Source: Argopecten irradians (taxonomy: Eukaryota > Mollusca > Bivalvia > Pectinida > Pectinidae). Taken from it: a DNA stretch of 64,000 bases. The translations under genes and the position numbers were made by a program. Below, in pieces: positions 48,184 through 61,463 of the stretch (position 1 is the stretch's first letter; every line of letters begins with the position of its first letter). The stretch spans positions 18,919,544 to 18,983,543 of the forward strand of contig NC_091144.1 of assembly GCF_041381155.1 (NCBI RefSeq), read 5' to 3'. The notes under the pieces were generated by a model. It ran no database searches, was not told the origin of the DNA, and was given only the letters and a program-made list of their open reading frames with translations.

Positions 48184-48473
48184 GATAGATATGGTATATA
48201 GGTGTACATTGTAAATCCAAGTCCAAGACGGTGAGCATGAGCTAATGCATCTGAAATGCGTCCTTGCGCCACCGCTTTTTGCGGATGCGGCGCCAATTTT
48301 TGTGGATGCGCTGCTGCTGTATGCCGACGTGTCGACGTCATTGCTGTACGTGATCTCACACCAGTGTCCATTCGAGTTGAGCATGCAGTAGCCAGTCTGG
48401 AATATGCTCTCGACACTTTACTGTTCGTAAATTTTTCGATTGGATTTCGGTTTACAATTTGCCCCGTGATATT
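48184..48473 (-). CDS. Isolated Arg/Ala/His-rich exon of unknown protein
   Basis: 290 nt between acceptor cctctttcag and donor CTATC|GTAAGT, open only in one frame (phase 0 in, phase 2 out). It is unusually GC-rich for the window. It reads NITGQIVNRNPIEKFTNSKV, then an Arg/Thr/Ala/His-rich stretch with two HPQK motifs, then GRISDALAHAHRLGLGF. I do not recognise it. It could carry its own start (internal Met codons) or be an internal exon. Its outgoing phase matches the exon at 36271. Confidence 0.5.
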
Positions 48474-50744
48474 CTGAAAGAGGTCGTTGTTTCCTCCATG
48501 GTGTGAATTCAAAACATGCACCTTCATGTTGGGTAGATTTAGGTTGAACAACATCTTGCCCAAATATAATATTTCTTTTCTGATAAGCAACGTAAATTTC
48601 ACGAAGAAATCATATTTTCTCAATCACAAAAGAATAAAATAATCCATTTTTACATGACGAGTTTTATAATTATAGGATTTTTCTACGGTTGCCATCAAAG
48701 TTTGGTTTAAGACTTAACCATACAATTGGATGTTTTACTTATCTACAGCATCCAGTTGGAGAATTTTGTCACTGTCATTCATATTCAAAGCTTTAAACCA
48801 CAAACTAATTTTCCCACAGTTAATCCTCGCTTTTTTATATTTAGAGTAGTAACACTTGAAACACCAGATGCTGATTCAATTCTATAGTAGTCAATCACAT
48901 GTTTATATTCCGTGCTATCTCTTTGCTCTTAGATATCCAAGATGGCAGAACCTGACCTTATATATGGGGATGTTAATTACATATCAAAACATGTTAAGCT
49001 CTAGGGGAATAGTTAATCCTCAAACCTTTGTTTATTTGCACTACACAGCAGTAAATCTGTTAAAACCAGTAATTGGTTAATCCTGTCGTATTGTGGGAGG
49101 GATTAAACAACAATATTGATTCTTTGATGTGTAGTTATCTTCTTGAATGTTTACAATTTCTCATCCATGTGTGATGATTAAGTAATTATCTAAACTAATA
49201 ACAATATCGATATAAGAAAATATCTTGCTAACAACACCAATCAACTTCAAAAGTAACTTCATTAAGGAAAGACGTAATAAAACTATTGCCTTAAACCCAT
49301 TTTTAATCAAAATACCACTGAATTGTATAAATAAATAGGGAGTGAGTATATACGAATATCCTTAAACTGTAAAACAATTCAACTGCTAACAGGTAGGACA
49401 TGCATAGCGAACGAATTGTGAATCTTATTCGAAATATGGAAAGTTTTCTTCTTTATTGTTGATTATGGTCACAGAAACGGCATACCCGAGCCGTCTAAGG
49501 AACTAATGAGTTCGAATCACATCACGAACATTTCAGATCAAATAGTTGGTTGACTTCTTTTCTTATTTCAGTGTTCGATATTTTAGTTGTTAGTTACGTC
49601 ATAATAAATGACATCCAAAACAAATGTGTACTAACTCTTCACGTTAGATATGATGTGTCATTTTGAAACCAATCACATTGCTACTACTACATTTAAGCAG
49701 CAAAATGCTCAAATGCCTTTAGAAATCCTGGTCTGATGAATACAATGAAAATGTAGATGTCAGGGTGTTTAATCTATAAACGACGCACATATCAGGCAAC
49801 GAAATAACGTGAATGTCCTAGGCGGGTTAAAACAGAATGAGAACCAGATAATAAGGAAACATAGTTTTATTGAACAAGGAATCTTCTGGTGGTAAACAAT
49901 GCGTTCTCCATGTCAAGTATGAACGCGTAATACATATATAGCCTAATGACTACTTCTATGGACAATCGATCATACCAGGTATTGTGATCACTATAAATAT
50001 CACATCATGTGATACTGTATTGTGATATGAACAGCGAAACAGTTGAAATGCACATAGAATAATTTAGAAATCCGCTGTGGTCTTATCGCTGCCTCAGAAC
50101 CCACAAAATAACAGCCATGTACACGTCAATCCTTTCTCACATCAACCCTATTCTCGACCACAGCCAACGATTTGAATCATGTTTCAGATAGAAGTTGTTA
50201 TAAAATACTGTCATAGCGTTGTTTCAATAAAGACACCATTTTCTACAATTTAACAATATCCGTTTTTGTTCCTGGTTTACGACATTTTTTATCTGATTTA
50301 ATATTTGTATATTAAGTTTATAAAGGTCATTCCAAGATATGAACAGTTATACGGGACCTGAACCGTTTAATGCAAACGATACCGATTAACGATCAACAGT
50401 TTACGCAGAACCACTAATATGTACCAGTGCCTTGATATCAAATACAAGTAGGAATGGGAAATATATTGATACAATGTAGTAGACACCATGAAATTTAGTA
50501 CATAAAACAATCCTAATTAATCCACATATGATTAATATATTTGATAAATCATCTAATAATCAGAGAGAGTGAACTAAAATTGATATCTATAGATTTTAGT
50601 GCAACTCTACTTTGCCCGAGGCTATCTATTTTTATCCCGTCAATGTTAGAAGTTAATTCATTCACACAAAAGGTATTGTATACAGTTCATAGACACAACA
50701 ACCGTAATTACACCTGTGGATATATAAGGTAAAGTTTGACTTAC

Positions 50745-50818
50745 TTGTGGTAGGTGTTTGTATTGCACATAAAGCTGGATTGACGAGAAACGTTTGGTAA
50801 CATACTGACATGGTCGAT
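50745..50818 (-). CDS. Candidate exon, phase 2 to phase 1
   Basis: It reads STMSVCYQTFLVNPALCAIQ then TPTT between a weak acceptor (gatcatcaaag) and donor ACCACAA|GTAAGT. If entered in phase 2 it is open throughout. It cannot splice to the exon at 36271, because its outgoing phase is 1. Confidence 0.3.
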
Positions 50819-51888
50819 CTTTGATGATCACACAAAATGTAAAATAAGAAATAAATCCTTGATAAAACGGGAATACAATTCTGGTTCTTTATGGTCAACC
50901 CAAGTCATAGTGGTAGAGAAACTAAGGCACTCAACTTTGTCAACAAAATCACTACGTCTTTAAAATGGTTCCAGTAAATTAGACAATGTTTTGTATAGCA
51001 CTTACTCCCGGTAGTAAAAATCGTAATTGGGGGTGAACTGAGGATATCATTTCACTTAATGATATATAAAAATAGATTTTGAGTTTTCTGGGGGTAAAAA
51101 TCCTAATTAAAACCGACATATCTATCAAAATCGTGTTATTTTACAACGCGAAGTACACGTATTTCAGCAAAGTGTTTCCAAAGAATGAAATTGGTTATTT
51201 TTGTTGAATTCCCCATGGGAGCCTCTTGGTCCTGTGACTTTAATTGTATTTTACGGTATTTTGGAAGCTTGACTTGTGACTTATCAACCATGAAACGCGT
51301 CTTTATGTCATATCTTAGAAACCCTCAGACATACTGTGTTGTGGAGAAAACCACCGTAAATTGTCGCTATCATTTAGCATGAATTCAATACAAATTTCTC
51401 ACTGCAAGCAGATTCAACTTTACCTTACCCTTTCAGAACGTACGTGAGGATTTTGATATAAACTATTTAAATGGATGGCAATCACTTTTAGCATTTTAAA
51501 TGACACATTTACAAGGGGAAAGTGTGAAATTTTGTGTTAAATGTTCATTACAATGTCGTATAGAATACCTATGGTGGGTTATTGACGTTCTGCCATTTGC
51601 AATTTCTTACAAAAGTGAATGGTTAAGTATTGCATATCTTAGTGACATTTTATTCTACACTTTTAAAATCTTCGCATGTGTGTGTATTTAAAACTGCAAA
51701 CAGTCACTTCTTTAGCAACCAAGCAAACACAAATAAGACAACATTACACATATCCTCCCACATGTATGTGACTCATCAATATCTGATTACGTCACTTGAT
51801 ACCAGAACCAATCATAATCTGGGTCCGCTTTGGTTAAGAACGAATATGATTTTAATAAACATACGGTAAAAGTTATGACGGGTTGTGA

Positions 51889-52015
51889 AATATGCAAATA
51901 ATGCATGGATCATAAAAATCTGAAAACATTTACACTACTTCACAAAATGCATAAAATATGCAAATAATGCATGGATCATAAAAACCTGAAAACATTTACA
52001 CCACTCCACAAAAAA
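51889..52015. repeat. 66 bp tandem duplication next to a SINE
   Basis: ATATGCAAATAATGCATGG, followed by ATCATAAAAA and CTGAAAACATTTACAC, occurs twice at about 66 bp spacing with three differences. The second copy abuts the SINE that starts near 52018. Confidence 0.85.
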
Positions 52016-52017
52016 TT

Positions 52018-52195
52018 GTGGTTTTATTTGTTTAACGTCCTATTAACAGCCGGAGTCATTTAAGGACGTACCATCTTTGTTGGTCGAGTAAAGCCTGAGT
52101 ACACGGAGAAAAACCGCCGAAGAGCGGTCCATACCTGGCACCTGCCCCACATGGGATATGTCGGGACAACTCGGCCACCGCAGCCCCTATTTTCC
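52018..52195 (-). mobile_element. tRNA-derived SINE (head damaged, tail intact)
   Basis: On the - strand the head GCTGCGGTGGCCGAGTTG resembles a tRNA box A region. The box B segment appears deleted (the sequence runs from CCCGACATATCCCATGTGGG). The body has GGTTTTTCTCCGTGTACTC. The tail GGCTGTTAATAGGACGTTAA with AACAAATAAAA matches a tail recurrent in bivalve SINEs. Partial copies occur at 27915 and 61403. Confidence 0.7.
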
Positions 52196-53906
52196 ACAAA
52201 AATGATTTGCATCGAAATATGTGAAAAAAATATATTACACATATGAATTTTTGCGTTCAATATTAATAACACGTCTTGTTACATTGAAAGATGCACCCAA
52301 TTTGCATGTAAGATTTCATTTTAGCAAATTGTATTGAGAAAATATTGTGGTGAAATGTATTAGTTGTCAGACAAGCGCGTCATATGTGAAGACAACAAGG
52401 AGACAACAGGATATAGTTTGTATATCTGATTCACCGTTGAAAGGAATAACATTGATCGAGAACTAGAAAAAATAATTTAGAGGTGACAGGTATGTGTCGA
52501 AATGCACACCTTTACTGTAAGTACGGTACCCATACTGTCTTAGACCATGTAACTCGATAGGTTTAGATATGGGTGCATAGATAGGTGGCTTCACATGGCG
52601 TTTAATTATCACAATATTTTACCTTCCTGCTCGTTTTATGATGATTTTTTTTCGATTTACAGCTCAACTGAGAAAGGAAAAAAAAACTAGATAAATCTTG
52701 ACTGACATGATACATGTAATAGATTGTCACGGATAGTATAACGTTATTTAATTGTGACAGTCATCAAAGTGTCAATATCCCGATAGAGTTGCACAAGGGT
52801 TAAGTCTATACAAATCTGACTAATTTCATTTGTCAAAGCGGGTGACATCTTACAAAACTTCCCTATTGCAGAGGGCATATGCACGGTAAAGTATGGCTTC
52901 AAACATGTACTTTTGTTTTTACCACTTTAAAAACAGCTATGACCGAAATACATATATGTGTATTGTTTCATTCAAGAACTGTAAAGTGACTTGGATTTAC
53001 AACGCAATGAAATGTTTCACATTGCAATATGGACGATCTTTACTTCATGAATTGATTCCATTTCAATTGTATATAAATCGTTAAAGCATTTAATGTTTTA
53101 TATAAAATATCATATTTAGAATGTTTACGTTGACATATTGTCATACACTAGTTTAGATGAAAAGGTAGATAAAACACATGTGTAACAGTGAAGTTTCATA
53201 TATTCCTATACAGTAGTTTACAATAGAGGTTTGGCGAATTTATCGACATTTGTTATTGCCATGCAAACAGGTGATCGAGGCATTGTTTGATCTTAAAGAG
53301 GGATAAACTGACAGCTATCGTAGCATTATCTATAACTCCTGTCTTATCACACGTTACATGATACCATAATTACAATACGGGGAAAAAACCGTGTGTATTT
53401 AAATGTTTTCAGTGTCCTTCGATGTATATACAGTATTCGAGTTGTTAAGGTCGAGCCTTTGTTTGACTTTTACACAGAGTTTGTTTAAGTACATCCTGGT
53501 TCCATGAGGGATTTCACAACAAGTCCTCTTAGAGACATACTAGTCCGCATTGTAAATTTTTGTAAGTTTACGTCCTTATCTTTATGACAACATTACAAAC
53601 GGCACTGGTATTACCAAAACTCAGATAGAAATTTCAACTTTGTCCATACCTTGCGAATTATTAAGATTTTATCGATGAAATTTCGTTTTTGAAAAGGAAA
53701 CGATCATCCGTAAATAATAGTCATCGAATACAGTCAGCTGATATTTAAATCAATGATACTTATTTAGACATGTATTTGCATAAGCTGTTCATATCTATCT
53801 GTAATTACAACTACACCTATGGATGGACTTCAAAAATCGAAAATTGAAAATAGAAAAACTGACAGAAAAGCAAAGCATGGTGAATTTTTTATTAATTTTT
53901 TTTCAG

Positions 53907-53984
53907 TTTCTTGATAACACCATCCCAGCATCCCGTACCTACAGCGGAAGCATTCCCCAGTTGATTAGACTTGTTACGGATTAA
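53907..53984 (+). CDS. Possible terminal exon, orphan
   Basis: A long T-rich tract and tttcag precede 26 codons: FLDNTIPASRTYSGSIPQLI then RLVTD and TAA, with ATTAAA shortly after. No upstream exon of the same strand is recognised, and the sequence could equally be a fragment of a dispersed repeat. Confidence 0.3.
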   Translation, partial: FLDNTIPASRTYSGSIPQLIRLVTD

Positions 53985-56834
53985 TTCATTAAACACCAAA
54001 TGTCTCTCAGGCAGATTTTAAATGCTGGTTTTGTTATTAGGTTATATGTTTTATTATTTGACAGACAGTAGTGTTTTATGAATATCTAATCAAACTGCTT
54101 CTCGCCGAGAATCTATTTATTAAGTAAGAAGGATAAAGGATGTCATCGGCACCGCTCCTTTAAAGAAAACTGGAGTGCATTGTACATAGTATTTACATAA
54201 TTAGAGATTACCACACATTTAAAACTATGCTTTTTAGAGCACTAAATATAAAAGTCCAATTCAGCCATACATTTACATTTGATAATACCTTAAATGATAT
54301 AACATGTTTAGGTAGCATGCTCTATTAAAAAGCTCGATAATTTCATTGAATTTGCCACGGGAAGGGAGGAAAGGTTATGTTTATCTATTAACAATTTTAA
54401 ACAGTTCTTTCAGAGGAAATATCCTCGCCACATTGTGATATTTCTATTTAACTGTCTGTGTGTAAATTCAACATAAAATTCTATATTGATATCTGTATTG
54501 TGATAGTCAAACATTCTGACAAATTCAATTGAGATTGAATAGCTGTACATAGTTATGTCTTACAATAGTCATTTAATGATGGTTGACGCACATAACTATC
54601 CAACCACAGTGTACATAACGTATATTATTGTCAATTAGTGCTGAAGGCAATGGACATTGAAAATGTATATTTCGAGCTGTACTACTGTGCTACCACTCTT
54701 CAAATTAATGTCTTCAACAACAAAGGAGTGAGAAGTCGGCTAGGTACCATATGCCGATACACTTACTTCTGAGAATGCAATTAAATCCAATCTATCCACT
54801 CTCATTTGGAATAATTTGGTTAACCGGTTCATAACCTCGGAGAAATATAATATACGTGGTGACATGACCTTGATTCTTGACTTTAACCTTATTTTCAGTC
54901 GTGAAAATAATGTTGGTTGTATGGTTTTCCATTTCCTTTGGTTTGAATATACAAATTACATATAACCCCATGTAATACTTGGTAATCCAGAGATTGGGTA
55001 TAGCAATAAGTAGCGATATCTAAGTCATGACTCAATTCCATCCGTTAAATAAAACATATGGAACAAAGCAAAACACCTATGTATGTCGGTTTAAAGGAAT
55101 AATTTGAAGAAATAGTCGTATTATGATCAGTAATATTTGTATTTGTGACCTTGAGAGGTGCCAAAACTCCTCAATACTGCTGAAGAAATGGTTTAGTAGA
55201 CGGTCGGCGTATCAACAACTGGGGATGTCCAGGACAACGTTTGGCATCAAGATTCTACATCGTTTAAGATTCAGCAAAACTTATTACACAATATGTTGGT
55301 GCATTAGAGGTAAAGTTGTATCAGTCTTATGCTTATAATTACATAAATGTATCAATAGATAAATGTGATGCATGAAGGCTATGCAGACGGCATATCTTGA
55401 TATAGTGCATTGGCAATTATTGCATCAAGGGTACCATATACATTTTTTAATGAATGCATTAAGTATTTTCATGTATAATATTACTGTTATTTGATGCATC
55501 AGGACACATAAATGCATTAGAGAACTTTTAACAAAAAATTTACGTTCATGAATTTTACTGTCGAAGACATGGAGCAGGACTTTTCCAGAATATATATATA
55601 CAATCATATTCTGACTTTGTGTTGTCAACTCAGTTTGTTATCGTGTCAAAGAAGTCGTACAGCTGGACAATATACTACCGACATTTACAACTTACATCAC
55701 GTTTCTACTAATGTGTTCGGCTTTATCGTTAACTGTTTATCGATTCTACATATTGAAAAGAATATGTTCTCAAAGTGCATTTGTATTACCGTAACTGGAC
55801 GCCGCAAAACATTAACTAGATACACACCTTGCTTGCATGCAGTAAGGAAAATGAAAGCGCAAATTGAGGACAATCATATTGCTCAAACATACTGTGCAAC
55901 GTCAATTTTTAATTTCAAAACATAATGAGGGCATTCATAGAAGAATTTTGGTTCGTTCATCGGTTTCCTTAGAAACATTTTGGGTTTCGTGTCTGGACTA
56001 GAATATGCATTCATATAATGATACTGATTAATACTCCCTTGTCAGCCCTATTTTGTAACTAAAAGGATATTGAAATTTATCATCCTTAAAAAATTAACTG
56101 CTTGTAGCAACAGACGTTACATGCATGAAGTATAAAATACATCCCTGGTAACAAATTAGCCGGTCGGTACTTTATCACCTTGGCTAATGTGTATTCGATT
56201 ATTATGTAAATGTTGCTTAGATTAGGGAGTTGTACAGGTAAACAACAAACTTAATCATTGGGGTAAGATATTTTGAAAATCAAAAGTAATTCTGAATCAA
56301 TTTATTCATTTAAACATAGGGTTATAATATATCATGTTTTGCTTTGGTTTTATGAATACATGTATGTTGCTTATAAAAGTGAAACCTGACTTCGCATACA
56401 CGTGGGCGCATACATATTATAGGATAGTCTACTTTGTTAAAATAGACTAATGTCAGTTCCATGTAATCAAGCTTGGGGTCCCAACAAATATGCGTTTGAA
56501 ATTATTAAATTGTTCGGTGCATTCATAAGCAGGCAAAGTCAAGAGAAATAGCATTAGCCATTGGATTTGAAGTTACAAACGGACGTTCTGTATCTGACAT
56601 TAGTGTAGCATATATGTACATTTTTTGTACATGTAAATGTTCAGACATGTATGCTAAGATAGTTAAATTTCGTAGAATACAAAATAATAATACAAAATAG
56701 ATTTAGTCGATTAGTTTAACTTAAAAACAAACAAATCACGCGACCATACGATGACATTCTGGTAATAATAAACGGATCAAACTCCGACATATTTAATCTT
56801 TATATTTCCATTGGTTTACAAGAAAACCACTCAC

Positions 56835-56872
56835 CCCTTCTTTTCTATTGAAGGTAGAGAACTCGACGACAT
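56835..56872 (-). CDS. Candidate alternative first coding exon (phase 2)
   Basis: ATG at 56872 opens MSSSSLPSIEKK and ends GG|GTGAGT in phase 2. An acceptor (atcaaattcag) lies 33 bases upstream of the ATG, so this may be the second exon of a transcript with a non-coding first exon. It shares LPSI-basic with the exon at 62884. Confidence 0.4.
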
Positions 56873-57671
56873 AGCTTGTGTTAAATTATTCCTTTTCTGA
56901 ATTTGATGATCTCCATAACACAATTCTGCAGAAATCTCACATAATCGTTCAAAATGGTGAAAATTCCAAAATTCCTTCAGGTTACATTATCCCACCTCTA
57001 GTGATCGCTACAACTTAGAGAGAAAGTCCAGCTAGACCTCTAAGAACTATGTAAGTTACCTGTATACGAACTTTATCCGCTTCTCGTACGGAATAATTAA
57101 GCCGCTATTGTGCTTCTGCTTATTGTTATAACGTTTAGCCAGAACAAAACATCGTGTTTCCTCCTTTCAAACACAAAATATTGCCAGATATCATAAAGGG
57201 AATGATTATATAATTAAGTCACCGATCTACCGTAGGTAGTTGACAATGGGCGCCGATAAATGGTAACAAAAAACACAGGCTTTAATAAATGATTGGATTT
57301 CGCTATAATCTTTCATATGCTAAACTTACAGGTCATATATATAAATTTCTTTAGATATTTGAATGGTTTATTTGTATGAAATAGCATTAAGGAATAACAG
57401 ACTTTTTTGTATATAAATATTGATTAAAAAGACATTTAGGTATAATTTATCTGCATGGCATTGTGTCTGCAGTAAATAATCCTGGATACGACCCACATCA
57501 TTGTATCCATGGCGGACCGGAAGTTAGGAAAAATCAAAAGAGAGGTTATAATTATTTGTTTTTGAAGAAAAAGTCGTTTCCGTTTTCACTGAAATTTTGC
57601 ATTTTGACATTTCTCTTCATTAAGTCATTTTCGTTTAATGAAGACCAAGCTGATTTATGTTAAGTGTTTGT

Positions 57672-57716
57672 GAACCATGTGTAGTGGTTAAGCCGCTCGC
57701 CTTTCACCTTATCTAC
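57672..57716 (+). repeat. tRNA-derived SINE head fragment
   Basis: GTGTAGTGGTTAAGCCGCTC followed by GCCTTTCACC resembles a tRNA D-arm and anticodon-arm region. It abuts the hairpin element copy 2 at 57721. Confidence 0.5.
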
Positions 57717-57720
57717 ATGT

Positions 57721-58198
57721 GTAATACTGGCTGGTCTAGGGCAATACACTCATGTCGCCTGAGGCTGTATTGCATTGCTACCCATACAATAAAGCCTCGT
57801 GACGTCACAGCATCAACAAAATTACTATTTTCTAGGTACAATTATAACATTTTTTTTCCAGAAACTATGTTGGATTTACTTTAAAAGATACAAGCAACAG
57901 GATTTGCGTTGAAAATATCATGCAATTTTCATGTATGGAGAATTAATTCACAGTCGTGTTTTTCCCCGAATTTATTTCAAAATGGCGGGAATTCATAGTA
58001 GGAAAATTGCAATGAAACGTCGAGGTATGAGAGAAAAATATTCTTTCATACGTGGATATGAAGGATAGGGATATTCTACCCTTGGGATCACAAAATGTTG
58101 TAAAAACCCTCGGCAAGCCTCGGGTTTTACAACATTTTGTGACCCTCGGGTAGAATATCCCTATCTTTCATATCCACATATGAAAGAGTCTTATAATA
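57721..58198. mobile_element. Hairpin MITE-like element, copy 2
   Basis: The same element as 28551-29006 in the opposite orientation. Its terminal 58041-58188 is a near-perfect palindrome of two arms of about 73 bases; the left arm holds GATAGGGATATTCTACCC and CACAAAATGTTGTAAAA. The remaining 320 bp match copy 1 at roughly three quarters of positions by eye. No coding capacity. Confidence 0.8.
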
Positions 58199-61100
58199 CA
58201 TCACGTAGATTATTATTCTTACAAAATTTGACTTAAAGCCCTGAAACGTGGTTCATAGACACTCTGCATGGTGGGTCAAAATATACAGTTGTATATAAAT
58301 TTTAGCTATCATTTAGATCCTGTGTTCGACCACGTGGGAATTCCCTTTTTGAGGTTATAAATCATTTTCATAAATTTGGTTGATCTAATAACAACAATAG
58401 AGTTATCATAAATAAACACAGCCTGTTGATTATATGATGTAAAAGTTGTCAATTAACGATTAGACAATGCTGTGCAAAGACGCGGGAATTAGTTGTAGAC
58501 TTATTATTTGTAATACATCTTCGTAACAATAAGGTTTGATTTTACGAAATTTTAATTTAAAACCGCAAACATCTAACCATGATTATTTTACGATATCCAT
58601 TAAAAGAATTTAGGAAATTTAAAAAGCTTACATCGTATGCATATTGTAACATGCTTCAGGCCAGCTAGAGTGCAAGAAGGACAACTCTTGATTTCACGAG
58701 ACTCAGATATACATGTACATGTAATGTTCACATTTAAAATTACATATACATTTAAAACATAAAACGTTGAGTTTGACTTACTCGTTACTACAATAGTGAA
58801 GTGTGACTTGAATAAAGGTTTTACTATAGAGTGTATGTATAGCACAATACAAACTCTTTTATTTAATTTGTTAAACCCCAGCATTGTGTATTCTTCAGCG
58901 TGAATGATAACGCCCTTAGTTGCATTTAACGTCTGTACTGTAAAATGTGACGCATTATGATATTGTTTATGACCTTCCTGATACAGACAATATCATAGCG
59001 AGTATTCAGTGTTGTCGGGATCGCCATGGCGACAGTAGATATCATACATTACTTACATCAATTAAACTTAAAACTTGTCGATTTCTTTACAGAGTAATTA
59101 TATACAATTACATTGCAATACGTACAAGTGGATATGACAAACAATAATACCATATCTCTCATGTAACCACAATGACTACATCATTACATGGGCTTTAAAT
59201 CAATTTGTACGTCAAAAGATTTTCAGTTTCTTTCCAGCAAATTCATATTGCTATATATTTTCTGTATAATGAGATAATCGGACCATTTTAGGAGCTAAAA
59301 ACTTCCTTGCGTGGTTTAATTTAACTTAAAGACGTTTGACACCGGTGAATATGCTAATAGGCGCTGTTGATTCCAACCGCTTTAAAAATATTTGACAAAT
59401 ATATATTTATTGTTATAAAAAACATAACAAACCTCCCTTGAGATGTCATTAAATATGTAAATGCGATTTGTATACATTCACATTATGTTTACCTTATACA
59501 GTATGCAGGCAATATTTCTTTATGTGATTTTTTCCATATGAATTCCACACATGATTTTGTCATGTGAAATTTACGTCTTTGCTCCGAAACTCGCGTTACG
59601 TAATAAAGGTTTCGAATGAAGTTCCGTTTGGAAACAAATAATACATCCATACACATTGTTCTATGAGATATATATTTCTCTTTAATCTCGAATTCATAAT
59701 CAAACTGTAATTTATTATCGGAGTTATATACAGTTTATACTAATTGTTTGAATATTATTCTTAGAAGAGATATATATTTTTTTCAAATGATTGAGTGCAT
59801 ACTTTTAAGGGTGCAGTGAGTAGCACCTCTAAGGCAACACATACATGAAAATATAAGAAAGTACCCAATATTCAACATTCAATCCCGCACAGTGACGACT
59901 TTAGTTTGCAGCGCCCCGGTTTTTTTTTATACAAATGGGAATGATGGGTAATTACTATGGATATCGATGCCTTGAAGTAAACCCATTATATTTCCGAGCG
60001 GTTCAAACGCTCTTGTGATCTGATGAACGTAATTTTCACCCGACAGAAGCTCAATGTTATCGTTCTTTATTTGCAAACATTCAAATGATTTGGATCAGCT
60101 TCCAATTTAATCAGTTGGCCAAAAACGGAATAATTGCTACGGAAATATAGTTGTTTTCTTCTTCAATGGGGGCAGGGGGCAAGGAAAGAGTATGACTACA
60201 TCAATAAAAGTTAAACAAAAAAACCGGCTCCATTATTTCCGTAAAATTCACTTTTTAACCTAATTGATGGTTATTGAAATATTTGGCTGTGTCCTTTAGG
60301 GCTTTTTTGCCGTCAGTCATTTTATGTATATTGTAGATGATATTGTTATGTACATGTACTACAAATACAAAGTTCGTTATATATTTATCACATATGAGTT
60401 ACTATATCATCAATGGAAATATCCAACTAAAAATTCAACTGAATCAAAAAAAGAAAACTTGCCTACAGAAATACCAAAGAAAAATAGAATTGCACCACAC
60501 CGAAAATACACTTAGTGTAAATTATCAGCATTTTCCATAAATATTCTGATTTTAGTTATCACAGTTATCGCACTTGAAGTATAAGACAACACTCTGCTCA
60601 TATCCGATGATACATGTAGATAGTCTTCGTGTACATACATTAAAAGGTTTTTGCATTAAAATATTTTGCACACAATGACTGGGGCTAAAAATACAAAAAC
60701 TACACGAATTAATAATGTGAGTTGGACACACTAAAAATTGGAAATAAATATCAAAGTATAGGATTACGTTAAGGCGGCGAATTGGCCCCTACTATATATT
60801 CCAACGTAATAAATATGTCAATAGCATGGTTAGCTTACAAAGGGTTTTAAAGCTGATTTTGCGACCTGATTTCGATCACTTGTAATACGGGATTCAGTAC
60901 ATGTTTGACTATCTTATTATCTTATTTGGGATTTTTTTTACGAATATTATCTTTGAAATCTGTAAGAGAGTCATGCTTCGGATACATACAATCACATTAA
61001 GTTATTTCGTACCAGGGGTTTATTTGTACACAGGGATCCTACAGTGATTTGTCGAGGTGTTGTTCCTGTGTGAAGGTGGTTATTCGATGTTAGATAATTC

Positions 61101-61402
61101 GTTAGGATCTCATACATTTTCAAAGAGTTTGCATAACATTAAAAGCCTGAATACATGTTCTCGAATAAGGACATGAGTGTATAATGTGCTCGTCGGTAAT
61201 GCTGTAAAATATAGGGTCTAACCTGATCTCAGTGAGGCTGTTCAAGTACAGTTATGTACTGAAAAGACGTCTATTGGTGAATACACACGTTTTAGTAGAT
61301 TATTTACTCGTGCAAAGAATTGGATATTTTATGAACTTTGAGACACAAGTTCTGTTTTCTAAGATAGGATTTACGGCATATTTCAAAGGATACAATCCAT
61401 CG

Positions 61403-61463
61403 TCCAGCGGCCAGTATCTGGCAGCTGTCCCACATGGGATTCGAACTCCAACCCAGAGGTGAA
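61403..61463 (-). repeat. SINE fragment with box B
   Basis: The + strand CAGTATCTGGCAGCTGTCCC, then ACATGGGATTCGAACTCC, is the reverse complement of the tRNA-like box B and adjoining body of the SINE at 52018. Here box B is kept while box A and the tail are lost. Confidence 0.6.

Noticed and set aside
48939..49018. + strand ATG with good context opening MAEPDLIYGDV
   Set aside because: It stops after 20 codons and has no plausible donor; probably chance.
38838..49515. tRNA genes (38.86 kb and 49.50 kb, GAGTTCGA motifs)
   Set aside because: Only box B-like pieces are present without a cloverleaf; they are better read as SINE remnants.
55123..55925. Two + strand frames (71 and 125 codons)
   Set aside because: The first contains a GC-richer patch (SRRSAYQQLGMSRTT) but lacks a usable splice context on either strand; the second has no motif and no neighbours.
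57463..57600. Perfect Kozak ATG on the - strand near 57512 (GTCCGCCATGG)
   Set aside because: The frame closes within about 24 codons without a good GT donor.
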